The notes below the pieces were generated by a model. The model saw nothing but the letters and a program-made list of their open reading frames with translations, did no database searches and had not been told where the DNA came from. The position numbers and the translations under genes are program-made. Of a DNA stretch of 64,000 nucleotides, positions 9,143 through 21,026 are shown one piece after another. Source of the DNA: Saccharopolyspora thermophila (GTDB taxonomy: Bacteria > Actinomycetota > Actinomycetes > Mycobacteriales > Pseudonocardiaceae); assembly GCF_014646075.1 (NCBI RefSeq), contig NZ_BMMT01000023.1, forward strand, positions 1-64,000, read 5' to 3'. Each line of letters starts with the position of its first letter. The stretch's first letter is position 1.

Positions 9143-9613
9143 CTAGAGCTCCTTGGCGAAGCACCGGCTCAGCGGGTCGTCGCGGTACACGCCGAACTTC
9201 TCGGTCTCGACGTACCCAGACGACTCGTAGAGGCCGATGGCCTCGGGCTGGCGGATTCCGGTCTCCAGCACCAGGCGCCTGCAGCCGGCCAGCGCGGCAG
9301 TCCGCTCCAACTCCACGAGCATCTGCCGCGCCAGCCCGTTGCCGCGGGCCTCCGGCACGATGTACATGCGCTTGATCTCGGCGTCACCGTCCCGGAAGCC
9401 CAGCTCGGCGTCGTCGTGCCGCCGCCACCCGCCGGACGCCACCGCGCGTCCGCCCCGGTAGCCGAGCAGGAACAGCCCGTTCGGCGGCGCGAACTCGACG
9501 GGGTGCACCGGCGTCAGGTCCTCCTCGCCGTAGCGGGCGACGTACTCCTGTTGGAGGGCTCCGATCAACTGCTGGGCGTCGGGGTGGTCGTAGCCGACGA
9601 TCACGATGCGCAC
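9143..9613 (-). CDS. GNAT family N-acetyltransferase
   Basis: 156 residues with a complete GNAT fold. The acetyl-CoA loop is PEARGNGLARQML (about residues 87-99), preceded by EIKRMYIV and followed by LVLETGIRQPEAIGLYESSGYV, the usual beta-6/beta-7 region. The N-terminal part resembles small-molecule acetyltransferases rather than RimI. Substrate unknown. It lies 29 bases downstream of a second GNAT gene, probably co-transcribed; the two share the same architecture and look like an old tandem duplication. Confidence 0.88.
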   Translation of the reverse strand: MRIVIVGYDHPDAQQLIGALQQEYVARYGEEDLTPVHPVEFAPPNGLFLLGYRGGRAVASGGWRRHDDAELGFRDGDAEIKRMYIVPEARGNGLARQMLVELERTAALAGCRRLVLETGIRQPEAIGLYESSGYVETEKFGVYRDDPLSRCFAKEL

Positions 9614-9642
9614 GAGCGCAGACTAGTTCGCGAGCCGCATCC

Positions 9643-10119
9643 TCAGTCCAGACTTTTCTCGTACCAGAACTGGGCGTATGCGTTGTTGTTGTAGGCCGGG
9701 ATCTGCCGGTAGCCGGCGGACTCGTAGAGTCGGCGGGCCTCCACGAGCTCGGCCGCGGTGTCCAGCCGCACCCGGTCGCAGCCGAGCCGGCGCGCCTGGT
9801 CCTCGAGAGCCGCGAGCAGGGCTCGCCCGGCTCCCCTGCCGCGCAACTCGGGCGCGATCCACATGCGCCGGATCTCCCCCACGCCGCCCGGCTCGGTGCG
9901 CAGCGCACCACAACCGAGGACCTGCTCCTCCACCCGCACCACCAGGAACGCCCCGGCCGGTGGGGCGAAGTCGTGCCTGGCCGGTGGGGCGGCACGGCTG
10001 GTGTCGAACCCGCCCGGGAAGCGGCGGTCCAGCTCCGCCACATACCGGGCCAGCGCACGCTGGGCGTCCGGGCTGTCGACGGGTTCCGGTTCGATCGTGA
10101 AACTGGCCTGCTTGGTCAC
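9643..10119 (-). CDS. GNAT family N-acetyltransferase
   Basis: 158 residues. The acetyl-CoA loop is PELRGRGAGRALL (about residues 92-104), with EIRRMWIA before it and [19 protein letters not shown] after it. It is the first gene of a two-GNAT operon that diverges from a LysR-type regulator across about 70 bases, so it is a likely target of that regulator. Substrate unknown. Confidence 0.88.
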   Translation of the reverse strand: MTKQASFTIEPEPVDSPDAQRALARYVAELDRRFPGGFDTSRAAPPARHDFAPPAGAFLVVRVEEQVLGCGALRTEPGGVGEIRRMWIAPELRGRGAGRALLAALEDQARRLGCDRVRLDTAAELVEARRLYESAGYRQIPAYNNNAYAQFWYEKSLD

Positions 10120-10156
10120 GCCGTCCAGTCTCGCGACCAGGCCCCTTCACTTCCAG

Positions 10157-10179
10157 TTACGCAACCGAAGGACGCGTAA
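10157..10179. promoter_or_regulatory. LysR-type operator dyad
   Basis: TTACGC and GCGTAA face each other across exactly 11 bases in the divergent interval between the GNAT operon and the LysR gene. The right arm overlaps TAAAGT (10177-10182), a possible -10 box placing transcription start about at the LysR ATG (leaderless). This fits autoregulation and control of the divergent genes. Confidence 0.55.
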
Positions 10180-10190
10180 AGTCAACCTTC

Positions 10191-11090
10191 ATGCTGGACC
10201 CGTCCCGCCTGCTCGTGCTGCTCGCCCTGCACCAGCAGGGCAGCGTGACGCGCGCCGCCGAACAACTCGGCCGCACCCCGCCCGCCGTGTCGCAGCAGCT
10301 GGCACGGCTGGAGAACGACGTCGGCGCGCAACTCGTCGACCGCCACGCCAACGGCGTCCGGCTGACCCCACTCGGCATCCGGCTGGCCGAACAGGCCGCG
10401 CGCATCGCCGCCGCGGTGCGCGACGCCACCGACGACGCCGAGCGCTTCCGCGGCGAACACCGCAACCGGCTCCGCCTCGGCGCGTTCCCCACCGCCGGCC
10501 TTGCCCTGCTGCCCGACACCCTCGCCGCCCTACGGCACCGGCACCCCGACGCCGAACTGTCCGTGGTTGACCTCGGGCCGCACGAAGGCATCGAGCGCGT
10601 CGCGGCCCACCAGCTCGACCTGGCGCTCGTCGGCGAGTACGACGCGCCCCTGGGCTCGCCACCCGGGGTCCGCCTGGTGCACCTCCTCGACGACCCGGTG
10701 CACGCCGTGCTGCCCAGCGATCACCCGCTGGCCCGAGCCGCCGCGCCGCGGCTCGGCGACTTCCGCGCCGACGCGTGGGCCGCGGCCCCGGCCAGCCTGC
10801 CGAACCGGCGCCAACTCGAAGCCGCGGCACGAGCGGAGGGGTTCGCGCCGACCGTGGCGTTCGAGTTCGAGTCCTACGCCGTCGCCGAAGCCGTGGTCTC
10901 CGCCGGGGTGGCGGTGTCGTTCATCCCCCTCCTGGCCATCACCGGCCAGCCCGGCACGGTGCACCGCCCGCTGGCCACCGGCCTGCACCGCCGCATCCAC
11001 GCCGCCGTGCCCACCAGCACCCGCCATGCCCCGCTGACCGACGTGTGCCTGCGCCTCCTCCACGACCTCTGCGCCGACCTGGGCCGCTGA
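10191..11090 (+). CDS. LysR-type transcriptional regulator
   Basis: 299 residues. The N-terminal winged helix-turn-helix is plain: LALHQQGSVTRAAEQLGRTPPAVSQQLARLE (key helix residues SVTRAAEQL and PPAVSQQL). The C-terminal type 2 periplasmic-binding fold senses an unknown ligand (RLGAFPTAG, PLARAAAPRL). The ATG lies 12 bases after the operator-like dyad, and no Shine-Dalgarno is seen, consistent with a leaderless mRNA. It diverges from the two-acetyltransferase operon. Confidence 0.92.
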   Translation: MLDPSRLLVLLALHQQGSVTRAAEQLGRTPPAVSQQLARLENDVGAQLVDRHANGVRLTPLGIRLAEQAARIAAAVRDATDDAERFRGEHRNRLRLGAFPTAGLALLPDTLAALRHRHPDAELSVVDLGPHEGIERVAAHQLDLALVGEYDAPLGSPPGVRLVHLLDDPVHAVLPSDHPLARAAAPRLGDFRADAWAAAPASLPNRRQLEAAARAEGFAPTVAFEFESYAVAEAVVSAGVAVSFIPLLAITGQPGTVHRPLATGLHRRIHAAVPTSTRHAPLTDVCLRLLHDLCADLGR

Positions 11091-11093
11091 GGT

Positions 11094-11115
11094 GAGTAAG
11101 GGAACCTTTCTGTCA
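11094..11115 (+). repeat. single dispersed repeat unit
   Basis: GAGTAAGGGAACCTTTCTG unit starting just after the LysR stop codon, in the convergent gap before the DUF2550 gene. No facing partner follows. The rest of 11116-11310 shows nothing recognisable. Confidence 0.85.
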
Positions 11116-11311
11116 TCCGCGACAGCAGCACCCCGGCGCCGCCGCCGACGACCGGGCAGCGACACCTGGCGGGAAGCCGACAACCACCCAGGTTCCACCG
11201 GCTCCCGTCCGCACGCGGCACCAGTGCGCATGCGCGGACCTGTCGCGCCCCACCAGCAGCAGGATGGTTCAGCGAATCAGAACGCGGACACGCGTCGAGA
11301 AAGCGCGGCCC

Positions 11312-11366
11312 GAAAACGAAAAGCGCACCGCTCGCGGCCCGCGGCAGGCGCGACGAACCGGTGCGC
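11312..11366 (-). terminator. intrinsic-type terminator of the ATP synthase operon
   Basis: On the minus strand GCGCACCG pairs with CGGTGCGC across a structured GC-rich loop, followed by TTTTCGTTTTC. It starts nine bases past the DUF2550 stop, the last gene of the atp operon. The U-rich tail makes it the best intrinsic terminator in the window. Confidence 0.75.
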
Positions 11367-11374
11367 GGTGCGAG

Positions 11375-11818
11375 TCAGGACGCCCAGGGCACCGAGTGGC
11401 CCGGGGGCGCGGACTCCAGCCAGGACAGGAAACCGGTCAACGCGTCGGTGCCCATCGCCAACTCCAGCTCCGTGCCGCTGCCGGTCAGGTCGAGCACCGT
11501 GGCCCCCGGCGGCATCGCGTAGGACTCGGCCAACGACGGCTCCCGCCGACGTGCGATCTCCACGTCCCGGCGGTTGATCACCCAGTTCGGCCCGGACCGC
11601 AGGCTCAGCACCCGGTACCAGGCGAACTCCTCACCCCGGTAGTGCGCCACCCCGAGGTGCCAGCCGCGGCCGCTGCTGTCCGTGGTGGCGCGCAGCGCCA
11701 CATCGATGCCGCCCACACGCAGTTCCCGCAGCCGACGCCACGCGAGCGCTCCGATGACCAGGGCTGCCACCAACAGCAGCCCCAACACCGCGGCGACCAA
11801 CACGACCGGGGAACCCAT
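11375..11818 (-). CDS. DUF2550 membrane-anchored protein
   Basis: 147 residues. One N-terminal membrane helix (VVLVAAVLGLLLVAALVIGALAW) is followed by a cytoplasmic domain with GRGWHLGVAHYRGEEFAWYRVLSLRSGP and NRRDVEIARRREP, the DUF2550 pattern. It directly follows atpC by 12 bases, as does Rv1312 in M. tuberculosis. Function unknown; conserved linkage suggests a role with the ATP synthase or the envelope. Confidence 0.88.
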   Translation of the reverse strand: MGSPVVLVAAVLGLLLVAALVIGALAWRRLRELRVGGIDVALRATTDSSGRGWHLGVAHYRGEEFAWYRVLSLRSGPNWVINRRDVEIARRREPSLAESYAMPPGATVLDLTGSGTELELAMGTDALTGFLSWLESAPPGHSVPWAS

Positions 11819-11830
11819 GTGCGACCCGGA

Positions 11831-12196
11831 TCAGGCGGAGTGGCCGGCTGCTCGCAATCGGCTCAACGCCCGTGCTCGGGCTTGTTCGTCCGCGCTCTTG
11901 GCGTCCTCGCGAGCCTGCGCCACGTCGATCTCGTGGGCGAGCTCCGCGGACTCCGCCAACACGCTCACCCCGTCTGCGGTGACCGACAGGAACCCGCCGT
12001 GCACCGCCGCGGTGACGGTCTCCTTGTCGGACGTGGTGATGCGCACCACGCCACCCTCGACCAGCTCGCCGAGCAGCGGCTCGTGCCCCGGCAGGATGCC
12101 GATCTCCCCTTCGGTGGTCTGCGCGACGACGGCGGTCGCTTCCCCGGACCACAGGCGGCGCTCGACGGCGACCAGTTGGACGGACATGTTGGCCAC
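11831..12196 (-). CDS. atpC: ATP synthase epsilon subunit
   Basis: 121 residues. The N-terminal beta-sandwich ([37 protein letters not shown]) is typical of the central-stalk subunit that regulates rotation. The C-terminal helical part is short, as in mycobacteria. The GTG start lies six bases after GGAG. A strong hairpin lies in the 163-base gap from atpD. Confidence 0.95.
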   Translation of the reverse strand: MANMSVQLVAVERRLWSGEATAVVAQTTEGEIGILPGHEPLLGELVEGGVVRITTSDKETVTAAVHGGFLSVTADGVSVLAESAELAHEIDVAQAREDAKSADEQARARALSRLRAAGHSA

Positions 12197-12288
12197 GCGC
12201 GTCTCCTTTGTCGGGTGTGTGCCCGCAGTCTAGCCAACGCCACCTGGGCGATCGTGACCGGCCGGGCTGGGAAGTGCTGTTTGCAAGC

Positions 12289-12318
12289 GGGGTCGGGATC
12301 CGCGCGGACCCCGACCCC
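12289..12318 (-). promoter_or_regulatory. hairpin between atpD and atpC
   Basis: On the minus strand GGGGTCGGG pairs with CCCGACCCC; a G-U pair and TCC/GGA extend the stem to 13 pairs with loop GCGC. It is inside an operon, so it is more likely an mRNA-processing, stabilising or attenuating element that tunes atpC than an end of transcription. This is inference from structure and place. Confidence 0.5.
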
Positions 12319-12359
12319 GTCGCCGGTGTGGTCGACCCCGCCGGGGCGGGGCCGCCCGC

Positions 12360-14718
<2,359 letters not shown>

Positions 14719-14729
14719 GGCTTACCCGG

Positions 14730-16379
14730 TCACTTCTTCGGCGCGGGCCGGTTGATCTTCACCGTCTCCTGCCCCACCTCGTCGGCGGCCAGCGCCTCGG
14801 CGTCGGGCTCGGCGCCCGGGGCGACCGACTCGCCGCTGGAGGCGGTGAACTGCTTCTTGAAGTCCTCGACCGCGTCGACGATCGTCTTCTCGGCGTCCTC
14901 GGAGAGCTTGCCGGTCTCAACGATGTCCTTGAGCGTGGTCTCGTGGGTGCGCCGCAGGTGCGCCAGGAACTCGGACTCGAAGCGGCGCACGTCGGCAACC
15001 GGCACCGAGTCCAGGTGGCCCTTGGTGCCGAGGTAGATCGCGACGACCTCCTCCTCGACCGGCAGGGGCTCACCCTGGCCCTGCTTGAGGACCTCCATCA
15101 GGCGGGCGCCGCGGTCCAGCTGGGCCTTCGACGCGGCGTCGAGGTCGGAGGCGAAGGCGGAGAACGCCTCCAGCTCCCGGTACTGCGCCAGGTCGATCTT
15201 CAGCGACCCGGTGACCTGCCGCATCGCCTTGATCTGCGCGGAACCACCGACGCGGGACACCGAGATACCGACGTCGATGGCCGGGCGCTGACCCGCGTTG
15301 AACAGGTCGGACTGCAGGAAGCACTGCCCGTCGGTGATGGAGATGACGTTGGTCGGGATGTACGCCGACACGTCGTTGGCCTTGGTCTCGATGATCGGCA
15401 GACCGGTCATCGAACCGGCACCCATGTCGTCGGAGAGCTTCGCGCAGCGCTCCAGCAGGCGGGAGTGCAGGTAGAAGACGTCACCCGGGTACGCCTCACG
15501 GCCCGGCGGACGACGCAGCAGCAGCGAGATCGCGCGGTACGCCTCGGCCTGCTTGGAGAGGTCGTCGAACACGATCAGAACGTGCTTGCCCTGGTACATC
15601 CAGTGCTGGCCGATGGCCGAACCGGCGTACGGGGCCAGCCACTTCAGACCCGGCGAGTCCGAGGCCGGGGCGGCGACGATGGTGGTGTACTCCATCGCGC
15701 CCGCGTCCTCCAGGGACCGCTTCACACCGGCGATCGTGGAGCCCTTCTGGCCGATCGCCACGTAGATGCAGCGGACCTGCTTCGCCGGGTCGCCGCTGGC
15801 CCAGTTCTGCTTCTGGTTGATGATGGTGTCGACCGCGACCGTGGTCTTGCCGGTCTTGCGGTCGCCGATGATCAGCTGGCGCTGGCCGCGGCCGATCGGG
15901 GTCATCGAGTCGATGGCCTTGATGCCGGTCTGCAGCGGCTCGTGCACGCCCTTGCGCTGCACGACCGTGGCCGCCTGCAGCTCCAGCGCGCGCTGCCCCT
16001 CGGCGGCGATCTCGCCGAGGCCGTCGAGCGGCTCACCCAGCGGGTTCACCACGCGGCCGAGGAAGCCGTCCCCGACCGGGACCGAGAGGACCCGGCCGGT
16101 CCGCCTGACCTCCTGGCCCTCCTCGATCTTCTCCGACTCACCCAGGATGACCGCACCGATCTCCTGGGTCTCCAGGTTCATCGCGACGCCGTAGATGCCG
16201 CCCGGGAACTCCAGCAGCTCCTCGGTCATCACCGAAGGCAGACCCTCGACATGGGCGATGCCGTCACCGGTATCGGTGACGACCCCGACCTCCTCGCGGC
16301 TGACCTCCGGGGAGTAGCTGGAGACGTACTTCTCGATCGCACTGCGGATCTCGTCCGACGAGATCGTCAGCTCCGCCAT
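14730..16379 (-). CDS. atpA: ATP synthase alpha subunit
   Basis: 549 residues. Walker [20 protein letters not shown] (about residue 170) and the [18 protein letters not shown] segment are clear. The C-terminus is about 35-40 residues longer than in E. coli and ends in a charged tail ([12 protein letters not shown] region), as in mycobacteria, where this extension suppresses ATP hydrolysis. The ATG follows AGGAACGAG. Confidence 0.98.
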   Translation of the reverse strand: MAELTISSDEIRSAIEKYVSSYSPEVSREEVGVVTDTGDGIAHVEGLPSVMTEELLEFPGGIYGVAMNLETQEIGAVILGESEKIEEGQEVRRTGRVLSVPVGDGFLGRVVNPLGEPLDGLGEIAAEGQRALELQAATVVQRKGVHEPLQTGIKAIDSMTPIGRGQRQLIIGDRKTGKTTVAVDTIINQKQNWASGDPAKQVRCIYVAIGQKGSTIAGVKRSLEDAGAMEYTTIVAAPASDSPGLKWLAPYAGSAIGQHWMYQGKHVLIVFDDLSKQAEAYRAISLLLRRPPGREAYPGDVFYLHSRLLERCAKLSDDMGAGSMTGLPIIETKANDVSAYIPTNVISITDGQCFLQSDLFNAGQRPAIDVGISVSRVGGSAQIKAMRQVTGSLKIDLAQYRELEAFSAFASDLDAASKAQLDRGARLMEVLKQGQGEPLPVEEEVVAIYLGTKGHLDSVPVADVRRFESEFLAHLRRTHETTLKDIVETGKLSEDAEKTIVDAVEDFKKQFTASSGESVAPGAEPDAEALAADEVGQETVKINRPAPKK

Positions 16380-16436
16380 GTCTCGTTCCTGCCCTCGGTT
16401 CGTTCTTGGAAGGGAGTGGTTGCTCGAGCGCCCCGC

Positions 16437-17267
16437 TCAGTCGGCGAGATCGCGTCGAAGGGACTGCAGGCGTCCCGTGATGCTGCCGTCGATGACCTCG
16501 TCGCCGACCCGGATCAGCAGCCCGCCCACGATCTCCGGGTCGACCTCCAGGTGGAGGGCGATCGGTCGCGAGTAGATCCGCTGCAGGGTGCGCGAGAGCC
16601 GCTGCTGCTGCTCGTCGCTGAGCGGCATCGCGGACTTGACGTGCGCCACCGACCGCTCCCGGCGCTTCGCCGACAGCTCGGCCAGCTCTTCCAGCCCCTC
16701 GCTGATCCGGCGGCCGCGCGGCCGCGCCACCAGCTGGTGGACCAGGTTCAGGGTGACCGGCTCGACCTTGCCCTCGACGAGCTGGTCGACGATCGCCTTC
16801 TTACCCGCCGCGTCCGCCGCCGGGTCGGACAGCAACCGCTCCAGGTCGACCTGGGAGCCGATGATGCGCCCCAGCCGGAACAGCTCGTCCTCGACGGCGT
16901 CGAGGCGACCGGCCCGCTCGGCCTGCACCAGCAGCGCGGTGCGGCCCATCCGCTCCAGCCCCTCGACCAGGTCGCTGGGGCTGGACCACCGGGCCCGGAC
17001 GGCCTCGACGACCACCGGCAGCGCCCGGGCGCCGAGCCGGTTCGCCAACAGCCCGCGGGCCAGGTCTTCCCTGGACCGCGGGTCCGTGGAGGCGTCGGCG
17101 AGCGCCCGCCGCAGCGTGGACTCGCGGCCCAGCAGGCCGGCCACGCCGAACAGCTCGTCGGCGAGCCCGGTGATCTCCGCGGCCGAGGCCCCGTCGGTGG
17201 CCTGCAGCAGCTGCAGCTCGGTGGCTGCCAGCGCCTCCCGGCTCGCGGCGTTCACGAGGGTGCTCAA
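16437..17267 (-). CDS. atpH: ATP synthase delta subunit
   Basis: 276 residues, longer than the typical 180 of E. coli but not fused to the b subunit as in Mycobacterium. The C-terminal part [21 protein letters not shown] and [22 protein letters not shown] is the conserved OSCP signature. It joins the stator stalk to F1. The start is TTG at 17267 (STLVNAAS) or GTG at 17255 (VNAASREAL); neither has a strong ribosome-binding site. Confidence 0.95.
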   Translation of the reverse strand: MSTLVNAASREALAATELQLLQATDGASAAEITGLADELFGVAGLLGRESTLRRALADASTDPRSREDLARGLLANRLGARALPVVVEAVRARWSSPSDLVEGLERMGRTALLVQAERAGRLDAVEDELFRLGRIIGSQVDLERLLSDPAADAAGKKAIVDQLVEGKVEPVTLNLVHQLVARPRGRRISEGLEELAELSAKRRERSVAHVKSAMPLSDEQQQRLSRTLQRIYSRPIALHLEVDPEIVGGLLIRVGDEVIDGSITGRLQSLRRDLAD

Positions 17268-17288
17268 CTCTCAGCGCCTTTCACTCGG

Positions 17289-17855
17289 TCAGGACTTGGC
17301 CGCTTTGGACGAAGCCGGGGCCGAGGTGGCTTCCAGCTCCTCGAGGAACCGGTCGACGGTGCCCCGCCGACGAGCCTCGTCCTCCAGGGACTCGCCGACC
17401 ACCCGGCTGGCCAGGTCCACCGCGTGGCGGCCCAGCTCAGCGCGCAGTTCGGCGACGATCTGCGCCCGCTGATGCGCCAGCTGGGCCTGGCCCTGGCTGA
17501 CGATCCGCTCGGATTCGGCCTGCGCCTGCGCGCGCATCTCTTCCAGGATCTGCTGGCCCTCGGCGCGGGCGTCATCGCGGATCCGAGCCGCTTCCGCGCG
17601 GGCCTCGGCCAGCTGCGCCTTGTACTGCTCCAGCGTCCGCTGGGCCTCGGCCTGCGCGGCCTCGGCCTTGGCAATCCCGCCCTCGATCCGCTCGCTGCGC
17701 TCCGCGTAGATCTTCTCGAAGCGCGGGATGGCGTACTTCCAGAGCACGAACAGCAGCAGCCCGAATGCGATCAGACCGACCACGATCTCCGCGGGCTCCG
17801 GGACGATCGGGTTGTGCTCGCCTTCCGCGGCCAGCAGCATCTGCGTCTTCACCAC
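17289..17855 (-). CDS. atpF: ATP synthase b subunit
   Basis: 188 residues. One membrane helix ([21 protein letters not shown]) is followed by a long Ala/Glu/Gln-rich coiled coil, the peripheral stalk. The start is set at GTG 17855 because GGGAG lies five bases before it; a second GTG follows immediately. It sits between atpE and atpH. Confidence 0.95.
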   Translation of the reverse strand: MVKTQMLLAAEGEHNPIVPEPAEIVVGLIAFGLLLFVLWKYAIPRFEKIYAERSERIEGGIAKAEAAQAEAQRTLEQYKAQLAEARAEAARIRDDARAEGQQILEEMRAQAQAESERIVSQGQAQLAHQRAQIVAELRAELGRHAVDLASRVVGESLEDEARRRGTVDRFLEELEATSAPASSKAAKS

Positions 17856-17884
17856 AACGTCTCCCAACGCGTTGAGCCGTGAGA

Positions 17885-18145
17885 TCAGGCGCTGGCGATG
17901 AAGTAGATGACCAGACCGATCAGCGCAAGCACCTCGACCAGAACGAAGGAGATCCAGGCGATGCCCTGCAGCTGGCCCTGGGCCTCCGGCTGGCGGGCGG
18001 TGCCGTTGATGACGGCCGCCCAGATCAGGCCGACGCCGATACCCGGGCCGACAGCGCCCAGGCCGTAGCCGATCGCGGCCAGACCGGGGTTGATGTTGAC
18101 CGCGGCCTCAGCAGCCTGCGCAAGAACGATGTTGCTCACTTTCAC
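17885..18145 (-). CDS. atpE: ATP synthase c subunit
   Basis: 86 residues, two membrane helices joined by the polar loop [10 protein letters not shown]. The first helix carries the Gly-rich motif [14 protein letters not shown], and the second the ion-binding Glu in [12 protein letters not shown]. No Na+-binding signature is evident, so proton coupling is expected. It forms the rotor ring. Confidence 0.97.
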   Translation of the reverse strand: MKVSNIVLAQAAEAAVNINPGLAAIGYGLGAVGPGIGVGLIWAAVINGTARQPEAQGQLQGIAWISFVLVEVLALIGLVIYFIASA

Positions 18146-18197
18146 TACCTTTCACTCGGTCCGCTATCTCGGCGCGGATCGGAGGTCTTGGTCCTTC

Positions 18198-18977
18198 TCA
18201 GTGGCCTTCGGCCAGCGCTGCACCGATGAAGTTGGCGGCCAGCAGCGCGAAGATGTAGGCCTGCAGCACCTGGATCAAGGCTTCGACGAACGTCAAGGCA
18301 ATGGCGAAGGCGAATCCGATGACCGAAACCGGCTTGAACCCCGCACTCGCCTCCAGGAGCAGGAACTCGCCGCCCAGGGTGAACACCAGCAGGATGAGGT
18401 GCCCGGCGAACATCGCGGCGAAGACTCGGATCGCCAGCGCCGCCGGCTGGAACAGGAACTTCTGCAGGAATTCGATCGGGGCCAGCAGGAGGTAGATCGG
18501 CTTCGGCACCCCGGGCGGGAACATGATGTGCTTGAAGTAGCCCAGGAACCCGTGCCGCGCGAAGCCCACGGAGTGGAACACCAGGTACACCACGGCCGCC
18601 AGGGCGAGCGGGAACCCGATGCGCGACATCGTCGGGAACTGGATGATCGGGATGATGCCGAAGAGGTTGTTCACCAGAATGAACGTGAACAACGTGAAGA
18701 TCAGCGGCACGAACGGACGGAAGTCCTTGGCCCCGATCTGCTCCCGCGCGATCTTGTTGCGGCTGAATTCGTAGATGAACTCGGCCACGAACTGCCCCTT
18801 GCCCGGAACCAGCTTCAGGTTGCGGGTGGCGATCACGAAGTAGGCGCCCACGATGATCGCCGAGAGCACGACAAGGACCATCGGCTTGGTTACTCCGCCG
18901 AAGATCGGCGGAAGGACAAAGCTATCGGCACCTGGCGGCTGGAAAGTTCCGCCCTCGGCCAGCATCAGCGCGCCCAA
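18198..18977 (-). CDS. atpB: ATP synthase a subunit
   Basis: 259 residues, about five membrane segments. The essential Arg is in the LAIRVFAAMFAGH segment (near residue 200), the residue that releases protons from the c ring. AAGGAG lies five bases before a TTG at 18977, so TTG is preferred over the in-frame ATG at 18965. The 275-base gap upstream (18978-19252) probably contains an operon promoter, but no convincing -35/-10 pair was found. Confidence 0.95.
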   Translation of the reverse strand: MGALMLAEGGTFQPPGADSFVLPPIFGGVTKPMVLVVLSAIIVGAYFVIATRNLKLVPGKGQFVAEFIYEFSRNKIAREQIGAKDFRPFVPLIFTLFTFILVNNLFGIIPIIQFPTMSRIGFPLALAAVVYLVFHSVGFARHGFLGYFKHIMFPPGVPKPIYLLLAPIEFLQKFLFQPAALAIRVFAAMFAGHLILLVFTLGGEFLLLEASAGFKPVSVIGFAFAIALTFVEALIQVLQAYIFALLAANFIGAALAEGH

Positions 18978-19252
18978 CTGGGCTCCTTCCGGTTCTCCCG
19001 GTGAACGTCACTCTGCCGGGGGAATCGTCACGTTTTGCACTTAACGTACCTGATACGCGATCTGGCACGCGTAGGGGCCCTCCCCACCGAGTGGAGCCAA
19101 GGACCTCGATGGAGTCCTTCGACCCGCGCTGAGCAGGGAAGGCTGTTCGCGGCGCAGACGATACCAGCGCTTAGGTAGGCACCCGACACACCGGTCCGCT
19201 ACTGCTGCCCGGGGACGCCCGGAACGAGCTCATGACAGGAGTTGGAACCGGT

Positions 19253-19723
19253 TCAGCTCCCTGGAACGATCGTTGGGATCCGGGTCCGCTTGAAGGCCAC
19301 CACCTCGGCCCCCGCCCACACCAGCACGGTCGCCAGCATGGTGAACGCCGTCGCCTCCCGGTGCACCAGCTCGATACCACCGAGCACCGTCATCACCACC
19401 AGCAACACCAGCATCTTGCCGACGTACCCGCCGAGCGCGGCGACCATCACGAACTGCGGATTCATGCCACCGGTGAAGCGCATCAGCCAGATCGTCAGCA
19501 GCGAGGACCCGAAGGCCACCGCGCCGCCGACCAGCGCCCCCACCAGGCCGGGCAGCCCGACCAGGACGGTTGCCACGACCGCCCCCAGCACGACCGTGAC
19601 CAGCCCGGGCCACACCGCCGTGCGCAGCATCGCCGAGGCGAGCCTCCGCACCGTCTCGGCGTGCGGGTTCTCCGGCTCGGCCTGCTGCTGGCCGGGGGTC
19701 GGCGCGTCGGTCGCTTCGCTCAT
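19253..19723 (-). CDS. AtpI-like ATP synthase assembly membrane protein
   Basis: 156 residues, hydrophilic N-terminus then four membrane segments (VWPGLVTVVLGAVVATVLVG, LVGALVGGAVAFGSSLLTIWLM, MVAALGGYVGKMLVLLVVMTVLGG, TMLATVLVWAGAEVVAF). Its place between wecA and atpB is that of Rv1303 and of atpI genes, which help assemble the c ring. Its ATG overlaps the TGA of wecA by one base (TGATG), so the two are translationally coupled. Confidence 0.82.
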   Translation of the reverse strand: MSEATDAPTPGQQQAEPENPHAETVRRLASAMLRTAVWPGLVTVVLGAVVATVLVGLPGLVGALVGGAVAFGSSLLTIWLMRFTGGMNPQFVMVAALGGYVGKMLVLLVVMTVLGGIELVHREATAFTMLATVLVWAGAEVVAFKRTRIPTIVPGS

Positions 19724-20889
19724 CAGGACTCTCGATCGGCTCGGCTGCGCATGCGCGGAATCACCGAAATGATAGCCGCCAGCAGCACCCCGAGGCCGAC
19801 GACCCACGCCACCACCACGGCGTTGAACAGGGTCAACGACACCGCACCGAACGCGATGACCGCCGCCCACAGGTAGATCAGCAGCACCGCGCGCCGCTGC
19901 GAGTGCCCGATCTCCAGCAGCCGGTGGTGCAGGTGCATCTTGTCGGCGTGGAACGGGCTGCGGCCCGCACGGGTGCGCCGCACCACGGCCATGATCAGGT
20001 CCAGCAGCGGCACGAACAGCACCGCCGCGACCACCAGCAGCGGCGACAGCAGCGCGATCGTGTCGGTCGGGTTCGACCCGGTGTAGTCCATCTTCCCGGA
20101 GGCACTGGTGCTCGCGGTGGCCAGCATCAGCCCGATCAGCATCGAACCCGAGTCGCCCATGAAGATCCGGGCGGGCTGGAAGTTGTGCGGCAGGAAGCCC
20201 AGGCACGCCCCGGCGATGGCGGCCGCGATCAGCGCCGGCGGGTAGGCGGTGACGTCGCCGTTCTGCCGGTCCAGCACGCCCAGGCAGAACACGAACGTGG
20301 CGGTGGCCGACACCAGCCCGATGCCCGAGGCCAGCCCGTCGAGGCCGTCCACGAAGTTCATCGCGTTGATCATTGCCACGGTCAGCAGCACGGTCAGCAG
20401 CTGGCCCTGGTTGCTGCCCAGCACCATCAGCTGGCCCACGTGGTCCTCGGAACCGCCCCAGGGCACCCAGAAGTTGAACCACTGCACGCCCAGCAGCACC
20501 AGGATCCCGGACGCGGTGACCTGCCCGGCCAGCTTGGTCAGCGAATCCAGCTCGAACCGGTCGTCGAGCGCGCCGACCGCCACGATCAACCCGCCGGCGG
20601 CGATCACCGCGAGCGCATCCTTGGAGTAGTCGAAGCTACGGGACAGCGCGGGCAGGTTGGCGGCCAGGAACATCGCCGCCAGCACCCCGCCGTACATGGC
20701 CACCCCGCCCATCCGGGGCATCGGGGTCACGTGCACGTCCCGCTGGCGCGGGTAGGCGACCGCGCCGACGCGGATCGCCAGCAACCGCACCAGCCCGGTC
20801 AGCAGGAACGTGGTTGCCGCAGCGGTCAGCAGCACGAGCAGGTATTCGCGGGCGGGCAGCCCCACCGGAGCCCAGGATGCGTTGTCCAT
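19723..20889 (-). CDS. wecA: undecaprenyl-phosphate GlcNAc-1-phosphate transferase (WecA/Rfe type)
   Basis: 388 residues with about 11 membrane segments. Transfers a sugar-1-phosphate, in this family usually GlcNAc-1-P, to a polyprenyl phosphate, which starts arabinogalactan or another wall polymer. Family motifs are PMPRMGGVAMY (about residue 57), GALDDRFELD (about 107), NAMNFVDGLDGLASG with the catalytic Asp residues (about 180), FMGDSGSMLIG, and the carbohydrate-recognition HADKMHLHHRLL. Orthologous by position to Rv1302. Confidence 0.92.
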   Translation of the reverse strand: MDNASWAPVGLPAREYLLVLLTAAATTFLLTGLVRLLAIRVGAVAYPRQRDVHVTPMPRMGGVAMYGGVLAAMFLAANLPALSRSFDYSKDALAVIAAGGLIVAVGALDDRFELDSLTKLAGQVTASGILVLLGVQWFNFWVPWGGSEDHVGQLMVLGSNQGQLLTVLLTVAMINAMNFVDGLDGLASGIGLVSATATFVFCLGVLDRQNGDVTAYPPALIAAAIAGACLGFLPHNFQPARIFMGDSGSMLIGLMLATASTSASGKMDYTGSNPTDTIALLSPLLVVAAVLFVPLLDLIMAVVRRTRAGRSPFHADKMHLHHRLLEIGHSQRRAVLLIYLWAAVIAFGAVSLTLFNAVVVAWVVGLGVLLAAIISVIPRMRSRADRES

Positions 20890-21026
20890 ACCGGCGGCTC
20901 ACCCGCTCCTCTGCGGGTCGTCGGCGTCCAGCCCCCAGAACGGAGTTCTCAAGCCCGGCGCTCCTCATCGCTTCCCACGTGGCGGATTTCGGGCACTAAC
21001 GCTATCGGCCCCCGCCGCGGCCGCTG

